A stretch of DNA of 64,000 nt from an uncultured Pirellulaceae bacterium. GTDB taxonomy: Bacteria > Planctomycetota > Planctomycetia > Pirellulales > Pirellulaceae. Position 1 is the first letter of the stretch. Each line of letters begins with the position of its first letter. Shown in pieces: positions 44,789 to 54,177 of this stretch. The DNA is taken from positions 62,001 through 126,000 of the forward strand of contig CALKGE010000005.1 of assembly GCA_938084685.1 (NCBI GenBank), in the 5' to 3' direction. Position numbers and translations under genes: made by a program. The notes below the pieces were generated by a model, which was not told where the DNA came from, ran no database searches, and saw nothing but the letters and a program-made list of their open reading frames with translations.

Positions 44789-45504
44789 ACTGGTTTCTCT
44801 GCAACATAGAGCGTCGCAATACCGCCGGTCAGACGAAAGTACTTTCCATTGACCAAACCGTTTTCATGCATCCGATCCAATAGACGCTGGCCATCCGGGA
44901 ACTGGGAAACGCTTTCAGGAAGGTAGTTGTAAGCCTCTTCTTCGTTCTTGGCAAAAAACTGCCCGATCCGCGGCAGAATACGACTCATATATAACCCATA
45001 GAGAGCTTTAAATGGCTGCCACCCAGGCCTGGAAAACTCCAGTACCGTAACCTTGCCACCGGGCTGGCAAACACGCGTCATTTCACTGAGTCCTCGATCG
45101 GTATCAGCAATATTCCTGAGTCCGAATGCAACGGAAACGATTTGGAACGAGTTATCCTCGAAGGGAAGGTGTTGTGCATCGGCCTCTACAAATCTGACAT
45201 TTTCGTAAATCGATCTGCGGCTCTTTTTTTGTTCCGCTATCTGTAGCATCTCGCGCGTAAAATCTGCTCCCACCACCTGTACACCTCGGCCCGCTCGCCG
45301 GCTGTAAGCAAAGGCCAGATCTCCTGTCCCGGAACAAATATCCAGAATAGGTGCGTCGCCAACAGGTGCCACTTTGCGGACAGTGTACCACCGCCAGTAA
45401 CGATCAACATTCATCGATAGCAGATGGTTCATACGATCATAGTTTGACGCAATCTGGCCAAACATCCGCTGAACTCGTCGATTCGATTTGTCTACTTTGG
45501 TCAT
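44785..45504 (-). CDS. menG: Demethylmenaquinone methyltransferase (MenG/UbiE)
   Basis: The methyltransferase performs the last step of menaquinone synthesis with SAM. Family blocks are MFGQIASNYDRMNHLLS, ILDICSGTGDLAFAYS (SAM motif I), GADFTREMLQIAEQK, ADAQHLPFEDNSFQIVSVAFGLRNI and VCQPGGKVTVLEFSRP. At 239 residues from ATG 45504 it has normal length. ATG 45525 adds seven residues and cannot be excluded, as neither has a clear ribosome site. It is the first gene of menG-ubiX-ubiA and is transcribed divergently from the ComB-like gene. Confidence 0.95.
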   Translation of the reverse strand: MTKVDKSNRRVQRMFGQIASNYDRMNHLLSMNVDRYWRWYTVRKVAPVGDAPILDICSGTGDLAFAYSRRAGRGVQVVGADFTREMLQIAEQKKSRRSIYENVRFVEADAQHLPFEDNSFQIVSVAFGLRNIADTDRGLSEMTRVCQPGGKVTVLEFSRPGWQPFKALYGLYMSRILPRIGQFFAKNEEEAYNYLPESVSQFPDGQRLLDRMHENGLVNGKYFRLTGGIATLYVAEKPV

Positions 45505-45635
45505 GGCTAACTGGTGGGGCTTCATGAACCGGATTGACCGGCACACTGGTGGATACTGTATAGTAACTCTAACAACTCACTGTGGGAATTATCCGTAAGC
45601 CACCACCGGTTATTAACATCCAATTTTTTCTTTCC

Positions 45636-46373
45636 ATGCTGCAAACCAACGTATTTCTGTTGCCCGAATTGGTTACCGACTCCGCCACCCTGCAGGGATC
45701 CTGCTCTGTGGTGATTGATGTTTTACGAGCCACCACAACGATCGTGCACGCACTGGGAAATCAGGCAACTTCCATCACGCCTGTCATTTCTGTCGAGCAA
45801 GCCAGGCTGATGGCTGCTCAGTCCGAGTGCCTGCTGGGAGGTGAACGGGACTGCATTCGCCTGGCAGGTTTCGATCTGGGAAACTCACCCGCCGAGTACT
45901 CGCAGCGCCTGGTTCAGGGGCGTCAGATCGCTCTGACCACCACCAACGGAACGCGTGCCATGATGGCCTGTCTGGAAGCAGACTCCATTCTGATCGCCGC
46001 ATTTGCTAATCGCTCAGCAGTCGCAGATGCCATAGCGCAATACCCGCGCGTGAATATCCTTTGTGCTGGAACCAACGGTGAAATCACGCTGGAAGACACT
46101 CTGCTTGCCGGCGCCCTGGCTGCCGGAAGAAACTCCGACCAACAAAACGATCAGGCAAGTATCGCCATGGAACTTTGGCAACAATGTCAGCAGGACGCGG
46201 ACCCCTCGTCAAACATTGAGCGAAAATTATTGCAAAGCCGAGGCGGTAAAAACTTGCAACAGGCAGGCATGGTCAGCGATATTACACTGTGTGCTCAGCT
46301 CGACACGCACTCCATCGTGCCGATAATGTGCTCACAATCTAAAACCATTCAACTTTCAAATCGGAATACCTGA
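45636..46373 (+). CDS. ComB-like 2-phosphosulfolactate phosphatase family protein
   Basis: The 245-residue protein matches the ComB family: CSVVIDVLRATTTIVHAL, CLLGGERDCIRLAGFDLGNS, IALTTTNGTRAM, ILCAGTNGEITLEDTLLAGAL. In methanogens ComB dephosphorylates 2-phosphosulfolactate on the way to coenzyme M. In bacteria it occurs in sulfolactate producers and widely with unknown function. ComA and ComC homologues are not in the window, so the substrate is uncertain. ATG 45636 is preferred to an in-frame GTG at 45582. It is divergent from menG, with about 130 bp between starts. Confidence 0.85.
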   Translation: MLQTNVFLLPELVTDSATLQGSCSVVIDVLRATTTIVHALGNQATSITPVISVEQARLMAAQSECLLGGERDCIRLAGFDLGNSPAEYSQRLVQGRQIALTTTNGTRAMMACLEADSILIAAFANRSAVADAIAQYPRVNILCAGTNGEITLEDTLLAGALAAGRNSDQQNDQASIAMELWQQCQQDADPSSNIERKLLQSRGGKNLQQAGMVSDITLCAQLDTHSIVPIMCSQSKTIQLSNRNT

Positions 46374-46410
46374 AAATCAGAATACCTGTTTTCAAACGCT
46401 CTCCCTTTTC

Positions 46411-46500
46411 CACTCATTCCACGTCCACTCATTCCACGTCCACTCATTCCACGTCCACTCTTTCCACGTCCACTCTTTCCACGTCCACTCTTTCCACGAT
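46411..46500. repeat. Six tandem 15-bp repeats (minisatellite)
   Basis: Six adjacent copies of a 15-base unit fill exactly 90 bases. Copies 1-3 read CACTCATTCCACGTC, copies 4-5 CACTCTTTCCACGTC, and copy 6 ends in AT instead of TC. The array lies in the gap between the ComB-like gene and the symporter, ending 20 bases before the symporter ATG, so it occupies the expected promoter or leader. The near identity of copies suggests recent slippage and possible length variation. Confidence 0.95.
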
Positions 46501-46520
46501 AGTACTCCGGATTCACAACT

Positions 46521-48800
46521 ATGACACAAGCAGACTACATCGTCCTCGGCATTTACTTCCTGATTCTCGTTGCCATTGGCTTCGCCTGTGCACGACTGAA
46601 TAAGCGTCAGGAAGATTACTTCATGGGCGGTCGTGGATTCGGAAAACTCATGCAATCCTTCGCTGCCTTCGGAGCTGGAACAGGACCGCAGGACCCTATC
46701 ATTACTGGCAGCGGTACGTTCAACAAAGGAATGAACGGCATGTGGGGAGTCATGTACTGGCTATTTGTTACTCCCTTTTATTGGATCACTGGTGTCTGGT
46801 ATCGCCGCATGCGGCATCTGACACTGGGGGACTGGTACGTTGAACGTTATGAGAGCAAGAAGCTGGGAGGCGCGTACGCCATCTTTGGTGTCGTCTTCTT
46901 CATGATCTACGGATCAATGTTCTTCTCGGCCATCGCTAAAACAGCTGCACCGATGATTGGTGAGTATGTCAATTTTTTCGGCAATCAGATTGAACTGCAG
47001 TATGTGCTGGTTCCTGCCGTCGGAGTCATCGTCCTGCTCTATGGAATGCTGGGTGGTTTGACCGCCGCATATTTCACTGACCTGATCCAGGGGATCTGTG
47101 TTATCGCATTAAGCTGCATGCTGATTCCTCTGGGACTTAACGCCCTTGGCGGCAGCGCCGATCTCAACCCGGAAGGGCAGGGCAGTTTCAGTGTGATGCA
47201 CGATCAATTACCCGAGTCGTTTTTTGATCTGCTGGGTGGAGTTGGAGCCGACTTTTCACTGGCCTACCTGATTGCCATCGTCTTTTCAAACCTGTTTGGC
47301 ATTGTGGTCCAACCCCACTTCATCGCCACCGGTGGCGGTAGCGCCAAAACGGAAAATGACGCTCGCATCGGACTGGTTGTAGGTAATTTCCTCAAACGGT
47401 TCTGCACGCTGGGGTGGGTACTCACCGGACTGATCGCTGCTACGCTCTATGCCGATGTACCTGCCTTGATCAAAGACCCGGATCAGGCCTGGGGATACGC
47501 CTCCATGCAGCTACTGGGCCCCGGTCTGCGAGGCCTGATGCTGGCTTGCCTGCTGGCTGCATTGATGAGTAGTGTCGATGCCTACATGATCGTAGGCTCA
47601 GGACTGGTTGTCAGAAATCTTTATGTGCCCTTCCTTAACCCTCAGGCGTCAGAAAAGAGATGTCTGCTCATGGGCAAATTAACCGGCACCATCATTGTCT
47701 GTGGATCGATCATTTTCTCATTAACCATCTTTGACATGATCGAACAACTGACGATCACCTTCTGGTTTACACTCGTCTTTGCCGCCCCCTTCTGGATCGG
47801 TATGTACTGGCGACGAGCAACCACGTCGGCGGCCTGGATTACAGTCGCCTACTGCCTCCTCTTTTTCACCATGATCCCTTTCTTTGGGCCTCAACTTGTA
47901 CCCGACTGGCGGACCAATGAGTCATTCCTGCAAACAGCGCCGATGACACACAAGACCACCAAAGAAGTGCTCACCAAATCGTCCATCCGTAAACACCTGG
48001 CATTGCAACTGGAAGCCTGGCAGGAAAAATCGGATGCACTGAACCGACAGGAAGATAAAGAAATCGAGTTGGCAGCCCATAATGCGTTGAAGCCAGCTTT
48101 TATAAATCCCGAGCGAACTCAGATCGTGGTTCCTGATCTGCAAGGGGAAGAGGCGATCGTTTTAGAAGTTGGCAAGGACACGATTGACGTCGCGACCCCC
48201 CGACCTTTCGAATCTAACAAAGATGGTAGTCCCAAGCTGTACAACGGTGGCCAGGCAATCTTTTGGGATCGTGTCGTGCCAGTCGACTCCTCGGTCAAAC
48301 CGGCCGCGGTAAGTACCGTCACCGAAGGAACAACCACCACCACGACTTACGAATATCCAGAAGGTACGCCGATGCGAGGTGAAGGCAACTTCAAACTCAA
48401 TCTGGCCTTTTTCGTGCCATTCGGAGTCGATATTGCAAACCATTCAAAAGCCAATCGCAGTGCGTTGGAACTGGTACCCAAGATCATCATGCCATTTCTC
48501 GTGATGATCCTGGCCAGCCTGATTACCAGTGCTGTCGGAGCAGGTAATTCCCAGGAAGCTCTGGACAAGTACTATGCCAAGATGAAAACACGAGTTATTC
48601 CAGACCCGGAAGCCGATCACGCGAGACTCGAAGCTGTCTATACCGGCCAGCAGGAACCGGACCGCGTAAAACTGTTTCCCAACAGTCAGCTGGAATTCCA
48701 AAAACCGACTCGAGCCGACATTCTGGGCTTTGCGGTCTCTATCCTCGTCTGTTTTGCGATTATTGGAACGGCCTTTGTAATAGCGGGACTGGGAAGTTAG
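46521..48800 (+). CDS. Sodium:solute symporter family transporter
   Basis: The 759-residue membrane protein belongs to the SSS family (LeuT fold). Family features are the first helix YIVLGIYFLILVAIGFACARL, then DYFMGGRGFGKLMQSFAAFG, LTLGDWYVERYESKKLGGAY, YGMLGGLTAAYFTDLIQG and ACLLAALMSSVDAYMIVGSG. About a dozen helices end near residue 470. An unusual hydrophilic stretch of about 165 residues (about 470-635), with predicted helices and a Thr/Val-rich part, precedes two more helices (about 648-668 and 735-757). SSS proteins import sugars, amino acids or vitamins with Na+. The substrate is not deducible. A 15-bp repeat array lies directly upstream. Confidence 0.9.
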   Translation: MTQADYIVLGIYFLILVAIGFACARLNKRQEDYFMGGRGFGKLMQSFAAFGAGTGPQDPIITGSGTFNKGMNGMWGVMYWLFVTPFYWITGVWYRRMRHLTLGDWYVERYESKKLGGAYAIFGVVFFMIYGSMFFSAIAKTAAPMIGEYVNFFGNQIELQYVLVPAVGVIVLLYGMLGGLTAAYFTDLIQGICVIALSCMLIPLGLNALGGSADLNPEGQGSFSVMHDQLPESFFDLLGGVGADFSLAYLIAIVFSNLFGIVVQPHFIATGGGSAKTENDARIGLVVGNFLKRFCTLGWVLTGLIAATLYADVPALIKDPDQAWGYASMQLLGPGLRGLMLACLLAALMSSVDAYMIVGSGLVVRNLYVPFLNPQASEKRCLLMGKLTGTIIVCGSIIFSLTIFDMIEQLTITFWFTLVFAAPFWIGMYWRRATTSAAWITVAYCLLFFTMIPFFGPQLVPDWRTNESFLQTAPMTHKTTKEVLTKSSIRKHLALQLEAWQEKSDALNRQEDKEIELAAHNALKPAFINPERTQIVVPDLQGEEAIVLEVGKDTIDVATPRPFESNKDGSPKLYNGGQAIFWDRVVPVDSSVKPAAVSTVTEGTTTTTTYEYPEGTPMRGEGNFKLNLAFFVPFGVDIANHSKANRSALELVPKIIMPFLVMILASLITSAVGAGNSQEALDKYYAKMKTRVIPDPEADHARLEAVYTGQQEPDRVKLFPNSQLEFQKPTRADILGFAVSILVCFAIIGTAFVIAGLGS

Positions 48801-48997
48801 GACAGACAGCGGGGCCTGCAGGTGGTCTGCAATTCCTCTGCCAGACACCTCAACAAACCCTCCTTTCTGTCATAAGATGATGAGCATAAGATGGTGGGAT
48901 GGCTAAAAGCCGTTCGGACTACCTTTATTTTGTCCCGTCCACGTACCTCAAAAACGTCCAGGCACATCAGGTACACCAAGTACGACATAACACTTGC

Positions 48998-49351
48998 ATG
49001 ATTCGCACATTCTTAAAAAGTAAAATCCACCGTGCTACGGTTACCGAGGCCGAATTGCATTACGAAGGTTCTGTTTCCATTGACGAGGCCTTGCTCGAGC
49101 TGGCTGATATTCACGACCATGAACAAGTGGATATCTACAACATCACCCGTGGCACTCGACTTACTACGTACGCGATCATTGCCGAACGGCATTCAGGGCG
49201 AATCTGCATTAATGGTGCGGCAGCTCACCTGATGGAACCAGGAGATATGGTTATTATCTGCAGCTACGCTCAGGTTCCAGAAGAAGACTTGCCGCATACG
49301 CCTGTCGTCGTCAAGGTTGACGAACAGAATCACCCCGTGTCCACCGATTAA
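48998..49351 (+). CDS. panD: Aspartate 1-decarboxylase proenzyme (PanD)
   Basis: PanD makes beta-alanine for pantothenate and coenzyme A. The 117-residue proenzyme cleaves itself between Gly24 and Ser25 (HYEGSVSID) to form the pyruvoyl group. Other family blocks are [45 protein letters not shown] and [12 protein letters not shown] 48998 gives the usual N-terminus [13 protein letters not shown]. It lies 46 bp upstream of the M24 peptidase gene on the same strand, so co-transcription is likely. Confidence 0.96.
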   Translation: MIRTFLKSKIHRATVTEAELHYEGSVSIDEALLELADIHDHEQVDIYNITRGTRLTTYAIIAERHSGRICINGAAAHLMEPGDMVIICSYAQVPEEDLPHTPVVVKVDEQNHPVSTD

Positions 49352-49397
49352 ACAGATCACTCACCCACAACCTATTTGAGTCTAAGGATCTTTCACC

Positions 49398-50492
49398 ATG
49401 AGTCGATATGCCCAACGCCGGAAAAAACTTCGAGCAGAACTCAAACGGCAGGGAATTGCTGCCATGCTGGTGACCGATGAACTCAATGTCACCTACCTTT
49501 CCGGATTCAGCGGTGACTCCAGTTATCTGCTGGTGCTTCCCAAAAATACAATCATCATCAGCGATTTCCGCTACATACAGGAAATCAAGCATGACTGCCC
49601 GGATATTGATTCGTACATTCGTCCTTCCGTACAGCCGATGGTTGAAGCAGGGAAAAAACTGATCACCAAAGCCAAGGTCTCATCGGTGGCACTGGAAGGC
49701 AACTCCCTTTCTCTGGGGCAGGCCGAAGCGTTTTCGGAAGCCTTGCCCGCCGTCAATCTGGTGACAACCTCCAGCATCGTTGAAAAGCTGCGGGAAATAA
49801 AAGATCGGGAGGAAATCGACAACATTCGAAAAGCAGTAAAGGCCGCTCAGAAAGCTTTCGAAGTCATCAAAGCTTCGCTGACAGCCGAACAGACGGAAAA
49901 GGAAATTGCCTTCAACCTGGAACACCAGATTCGTCAGTTTGGTGGACGTGGAACCAGCTTTGACCCCATCGTGGCGGTCGGACCTCAGGCAGCATTACCT
50001 CATGCACAACCGGGAGAGCAACGCATTGGCGACGACAATTTCTGCCTTTTCGACTGGGGTGCTGACTACAACCGTTACCTCAGCGATATCACTCGCACTA
50101 TCGTGACAGGCAAACTGACGGCAAAATTTGAAAAAGTCTACAACACTGTGCTGCAAGCTCAGTTGAAAGCAATTAAAGCAATCAAACCGGGCGCGATCAT
50201 GAGCAAAGTCGACAATGCGGCACGCGCTCATATCACCAATGCTGGCTACGGAAAATATTTCGGCCACAGTCTGGGACACGGAATCGGCACCTTTATCCAT
50301 GAATACCCCCGACTGGCGTCAAACCAGCACGTTCCACTCGAGCCAGGCATGGTTGTCACCGTCGAACCAGGAATCTATCTTCCTGGATGGGGTGGCGTCC
50401 GCATTGAAGATGATGTTTTGGTCACCAAAGATGGCCATGAGGTGCTCACAAGTGTTCCCAAGACGCTGGAAGAGGCAATTGTGGAACTGTAA
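49398..50492 (+). CDS. M24B Xaa-Pro aminopeptidase/dipeptidase
   Basis: The 364-residue protein has the creatinase-like N-terminal domain (1-125) and a pita-bread metallopeptidase domain (130-364). The five metal ligands are visible in FDWGADYNRYLSDITRT (two Asp), GHSLGHGIGTFIHE (His), VTVEPGIYLP (Glu) and GGVRIEDDVLV (Glu). It removes N-terminal residues from X-Pro peptides in the cytoplasm. In many bacteria this gene precedes efp, accB and accC. Here accB follows directly, and efp is absent from the interval. Confidence 0.93.
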   Translation: MSRYAQRRKKLRAELKRQGIAAMLVTDELNVTYLSGFSGDSSYLLVLPKNTIIISDFRYIQEIKHDCPDIDSYIRPSVQPMVEAGKKLITKAKVSSVALEGNSLSLGQAEAFSEALPAVNLVTTSSIVEKLREIKDREEIDNIRKAVKAAQKAFEVIKASLTAEQTEKEIAFNLEHQIRQFGGRGTSFDPIVAVGPQAALPHAQPGEQRIGDDNFCLFDWGADYNRYLSDITRTIVTGKLTAKFEKVYNTVLQAQLKAIKAIKPGAIMSKVDNAARAHITNAGYGKYFGHSLGHGIGTFIHEYPRLASNQHVPLEPGMVVTVEPGIYLPGWGGVRIEDDVLVTKDGHEVLTSVPKTLEEAIVEL

Positions 50493-50607
50493 GCTTTTTG
50501 GCGTTTAACTGGAAAAATCAGCTGTTGATTACTCTCAAAAGCCGATAAATGCGGGAAATGGTTCGCTTATTTAGTCATTAGAAAAAGCGGTATACCCCTT
50601 AGTGGTT

Positions 50608-50636
50608 TTGAATTATTATGCTAAAAATTGCATATT
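50608..50636 (+). promoter_or_regulatory. Candidate promoter of accB-accC
   Basis: TTGAAT (50608-50613) and CATATT (50631-50636) are separated by 17 bases in an AT-rich stretch 43 bases before the accB ATG. Each box matches the sigma70 consensus at four of six positions. Activity is inferred. Confidence 0.35.
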
Positions 50637-50678
50637 ATCGTTAACCTGAAGCTTCTATCAGAGGAAGAAATCCCAACC

Positions 50679-51137
50679 ATGGCGAAATCCAGCAACGTCT
50701 TCGATATGGAACGTCTCCTTCAATACGTTGATTTTATGAAGGAAAATGATTTAACCGAAATCGATCTGGAGCAGGACGGTCAAAAAGTCCGTTTGTCTCG
50801 CGGTGGAATTGTCCAGCCTATTGCGGCGGCTCCAGCACCCGCCGCTCCCGCTGCACCTGCTGCTGAAGCTCCGGCAGATGACGACAGCGAACACATCGTA
50901 ACCATCAACAGCCCTATGGTTGGTACTTTTTATGCATCCGGTAAACCGGATGCCCCACCATTTGTCAAAGTGGGAGACAGTGTGGGCAAGGACACCACCG
51001 TCTGTATCGTGGAAGCGATGAAAGTTTTCAATGAGATCCAGGCAGAAGTCAGCGGCAAGATCGTAGCCGTGCTGGTCAACGATCAGGATCCGGTAGACTT
51101 TGGTAAACCGATGTTCAAAGTGGATACACGTGGCTAA
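50679..51137 (+). CDS. accB: Biotin carboxyl carrier protein of acetyl-CoA carboxylase (AccB)
   Basis: AccB carries the biotin between the carboxylase and transferase parts of acetyl-CoA carboxylase, the first step of fatty acid synthesis. From ATG 50679 it has 152 residues. The N-terminal helical part (FDMERLLQYVDFMKENDLTE) is followed by a strand (VRLSRGG), an Ala/Pro linker (about 47-66), and the biotinyl domain with the biotinylated Lys in VEAMKVFNEI. ATG 50679 is preferred to an upstream in-frame start at 50628. It lies 63 bp before accC. Confidence 0.96.
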   Translation: MAKSSNVFDMERLLQYVDFMKENDLTEIDLEQDGQKVRLSRGGIVQPIAAAPAPAAPAAPAAEAPADDDSEHIVTINSPMVGTFYASGKPDAPPFVKVGDSVGKDTTVCIVEAMKVFNEIQAEVSGKIVAVLVNDQDPVDFGKPMFKVDTRG

Positions 51138-51200
51138 CGTCAAACGGATGTTTCCCAGCTGTCTCCAACACCATTCTTCAGATAACAGATTTCACGACCC

Positions 51201-52538
51201 ATGTACAAACGCATTCTAGTCGCAAACCGAGGTGAAATCGCACTTCGCATCATCCGGGCCTGCAAAGAGATGGGCATCGAAACGATTGCCATTTTCAGTG
51301 AAGGTGACCGAGGCTCTGCTTACCTGGATCTGGCTGACGAAGCCTACTGTGTAGGTGGCGTTCGTTCCAATGAAAGTTATCTCAAGATTGACCGAGTAAT
51401 AAGTGCTGCCGAAGTTGGTAATGCAGACGCCATTCACCCGGGATATGGGTTCCTTTCGGAAAACGCTCATTTCAATGACGTCTGCCGCAACTGCGAAATC
51501 GACTTTATTGGCCCACTTCCCGAATCCATGGAAAAGTTGGGGGACAAGAACACCGCTCGTAAAATGGCCATTGCGGCTGATGTACCCGTTGTTCCAGGTT
51601 CGGACGGCCTGATCGAAGATGTCGCACAAGCCCGTAAGGTGGCCGCCGAAATCGGCTTTCCTGTGCTGATTAAAGCAACCGCCGGAGGCGGTGGAAAGGG
51701 AATGCGCGTTGCCGAAACCGAAGCTGAATTGGAAAACGCACTGCAAGCAGCTCAACAGGAAGCGGCTGCTGCCTTCGGCAATCCAGGAATTTATATCGAA
51801 AAATACGTTGGCAGCCCACGTCACGTGGAAGTACAGGTGATCGCAGACCAGCACGGAAACGTCGTCCACCTCTGGGAACGTGATTGTTCTACACAACGTC
51901 GGCACCAGAAACTGATCGAAGAATCACCGGCAACAAATCTGCCCATCGAAACTCGCACGGCTATTTGTGACGCTGCGGTGCGAATGATCCGTGAGGCAAA
52001 TTACTTTAATGCAGCTACGGTCGAGTTCATTGTAGATAAAGACAACAATTTCTACTTCATCGAAGTCAATGCCCGTATTCAAGTCGAACACCCAGTTTCT
52101 GAACTGATCACCGGCATCGACCTGATCAAATCTCAGATCATCGTCGCTGCTGGGGAAGAACTTCCATTCCGTCAGGAAGATATCAAATGTGACGGACATG
52201 CAATCGAGTGTCGTATCAATGCGGAAAACCCTGATAAGAATTTCCAACCCTGTCCGGGCAAAATCGAGCACTTGGTGATTCCTGGTGGACTGGGAGTCCG
52301 ATGGGAATCGCATATTCATGCTGGCTACACCGTGCCACCCTATTATGACTCCATGATCGCCAAGCTGATTGTGCATCGACCAACCAGAGAAGAAGCAATT
52401 GCTACCATGCTCCGGTGTCTCGACGAGCTGCAGGTGGAAGGTATCCAGACCACAGCACCGTTTCACAAGAAAGTCCTGACCCACCCGGACTTCATTGCCG
52501 GAACGATCGACACCAAATTTGTCGAACGCACTTTCTAG
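51201..52538 (+). CDS. accC: Biotin carboxylase (AccC)
   Basis: AccC carboxylates the biotin of AccB with bicarbonate and ATP. The 445-residue chain opens [20 protein letters not shown] and includes [12 protein letters not shown], the ATP-grasp glycine loop [57 protein letters not shown] and [10 protein letters not shown]. Length and motifs are complete. It is the second gene of accB-accC. The carboxyltransferase genes (accA, accD) are not in the window. Confidence 0.98.
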   Translation: MYKRILVANRGEIALRIIRACKEMGIETIAIFSEGDRGSAYLDLADEAYCVGGVRSNESYLKIDRVISAAEVGNADAIHPGYGFLSENAHFNDVCRNCEIDFIGPLPESMEKLGDKNTARKMAIAADVPVVPGSDGLIEDVAQARKVAAEIGFPVLIKATAGGGGKGMRVAETEAELENALQAAQQEAAAAFGNPGIYIEKYVGSPRHVEVQVIADQHGNVVHLWERDCSTQRRHQKLIEESPATNLPIETRTAICDAAVRMIREANYFNAATVEFIVDKDNNFYFIEVNARIQVEHPVSELITGIDLIKSQIIVAAGEELPFRQEDIKCDGHAIECRINAENPDKNFQPCPGKIEHLVIPGGLGVRWESHIHAGYTVPPYYDSMIAKLIVHRPTREEAIATMLRCLDELQVEGIQTTAPFHKKVLTHPDFIAGTIDTKFVERTF

Positions 52539-52708
52539 AAATCAAAAACATTCACCTGGCCATCGGCGCAATCGGCGTCGAGCCCCTATCTGCAGCGATG
52601 CCGCTTCTGTTTTTTGAGGGCGGTGGTTTTCGATTTTCCCTGCTCAGCTTAAACTGATGGTTTGCTGACAATCTTCACGCATCCATTAACTCTGGAGCCC
52701 TTTGAGTC

Positions 52709-54016
52709 ATGAGCGATCCTCTGGCAAGACCCAAAACTTCTGAAAACCCTATTAAACGAGTCGCCATTCTGTTTTCTGGTGGGCCCGCCCCAGCAGCCAA
52801 CTCGGTCATCGGAGCTGCCGCAATTGCCTTCACTCGCGGTGGTACGGAAGTGATCGGTATTCGCCATGGCTACTCGTCACTACAGGAATATGACGGTAGC
52901 ACTCCGCTTGAAGAAGGGAAAGACTACGTCATTCTCGGTGAGGATTGCCTGGAACGAGCTCGTACGACACCCGGAATTATCATCGGAACAGCCCGAGCCA
53001 ACCCCGGGAAAAAAATCACGGACCCGCAGCACCTGAAAGAGCCCGAGCGAACTGCTCCCATGCTGCGTACCTACAATGCACTACGTTCACTCGACGTAGA
53101 CGCCTTCATCTCCATCGGCGGCGATGACACACTGAAGACAGCGAACAAATTCAAACTGTTTCAGGATACGCTGGGCGACGATGCCAGGAAAATGCCGGTC
53201 GTGCACCTGCCCAAAACCATCGACAACGACTACATGGGCATCGATTTCACATTCGGGTACTTCTCGGCCGTTGATTTCCTGGCCACAGAAATTCGTAATT
53301 TGATGTATGACGCAGCTGCTGGCCGAGCTTACTTCCTTTGTGAAGCCATGGGACGAAGTGCTGGCTGGCTGGCATACGGAGCGGCCATTTCCGGTGAAGC
53401 CTGCCTGGCCATCAGTGTGGAAGACGTCGAAGGTGACTATGCAGCTGAAGAAACGGTGACCAATCCTAAGACAGGCGAGGAAGAAACTCGCAAAATCATG
53501 AACATGGACAAACTCATGGATCGGGCTGTCCGTACCATGATCAAGCGAGAGGAAATGGGCAAAGAATATGGCGTTATTGTTGTCGCAGAAGGCCTGGCCG
53601 AATATTTGCCGCAGAGCTATCTGGAAGGTGTTCCATTCGATGATCACGGACACCTGGCGATATCCCAGGTCAATCTCTGTCAGGTTCTGACAGAACACTT
53701 GAGTGATGCCTATGAAGCTGCCACCGGTAAAACTCGCAAGATGAATGGGTTACAGCTGGGATACGAATCTCGTTGCACTCAGCCAACCGCTTTTGACGTG
53801 ATACTGGGAAGCCAACTGGGAGTGGGAGCATTCCGAGCGTTGGTCGAAGAAGGCCTCAATGGTGTAATGGTCAGTGTCAAGAACCAGTTCGACCTGCGGT
53901 ATGTCCCATTCGAAGAACTCGTTGATCCAGAAAACCTGGTGACTGTCGTTCGCTACATCAAAACGGACAGTGACTTCCACCAGTTAGCTCGATATCTGGA
54001 ACAGGAAATCGATTAA
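52709..54016 (+). CDS. 6-phosphofructokinase, diphosphate-dependent type
   Basis: The 435-residue enzyme interconverts fructose 6-phosphate and fructose 1,6-bisphosphate. AILFSGGPAPAANSVI begins the nucleotide-like fold. The phosphate-donor motif is SIGGDDT, and the substrate loop PKTIDNDY. In this family the second Asp of GGDD (Gly in ATP enzymes) and the Lys of KTIDND mark use of pyrophosphate rather than ATP. CEAMGRSAGWLAYGAA and LGYESRCTQPTAFD are further family blocks. Pyrophosphate use makes the reaction reversible, useful in glycolysis and gluconeogenesis. It appears monocistronic, 170 bp after accC. Confidence 0.93.
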   Translation: MSDPLARPKTSENPIKRVAILFSGGPAPAANSVIGAAAIAFTRGGTEVIGIRHGYSSLQEYDGSTPLEEGKDYVILGEDCLERARTTPGIIIGTARANPGKKITDPQHLKEPERTAPMLRTYNALRSLDVDAFISIGGDDTLKTANKFKLFQDTLGDDARKMPVVHLPKTIDNDYMGIDFTFGYFSAVDFLATEIRNLMYDAAAGRAYFLCEAMGRSAGWLAYGAAISGEACLAISVEDVEGDYAAEETVTNPKTGEEETRKIMNMDKLMDRAVRTMIKREEMGKEYGVIVVAEGLAEYLPQSYLEGVPFDDHGHLAISQVNLCQVLTEHLSDAYEAATGKTRKMNGLQLGYESRCTQPTAFDVILGSQLGVGAFRALVEEGLNGVMVSVKNQFDLRYVPFEELVDPENLVTVVRYIKTDSDFHQLARYLEQEID

Positions 54017-54114
54017 CATAGCTCACCAGGCCGCTGAAACGCAGGGCTCGGCAGAGGGTCATATGCAGGCAGCCAGACAGCCAGGCAGCGGAAGTTATGC
54101 TCTGGTTTGTGGAC

Positions 54115-54149
54115 AAAAAAAGAGCTGAGTACTTCTGCGTACTCAGCTC
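54115..54149 (-). terminator. Rho-independent terminator of the hisDCB operon
   Basis: On the - strand GAGCTGAGTAC (54149-54139) pairs with GTACTCAGCTC (54132-54122) around a six-base loop, followed by seven T residues (54121-54115). It lies 29 bp after the hisB stop. Confidence 0.88.
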
Positions 54150-54177
54150 CTGATATTGTCCTGCTGAAGATTGGTAT

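Noticed and set aside
46411-46500. Possible CRISPR array
   Set aside because: The units are 15 bases, directly adjacent with no spacers, and no cas genes are present.
46392-46655. Reverse-strand frame encoding WKEWTWNEW-type peptide repeats
   Set aside because: It is only the translation of the 15-bp minisatellite, overlaps the symporter start, and has no ribosome site.
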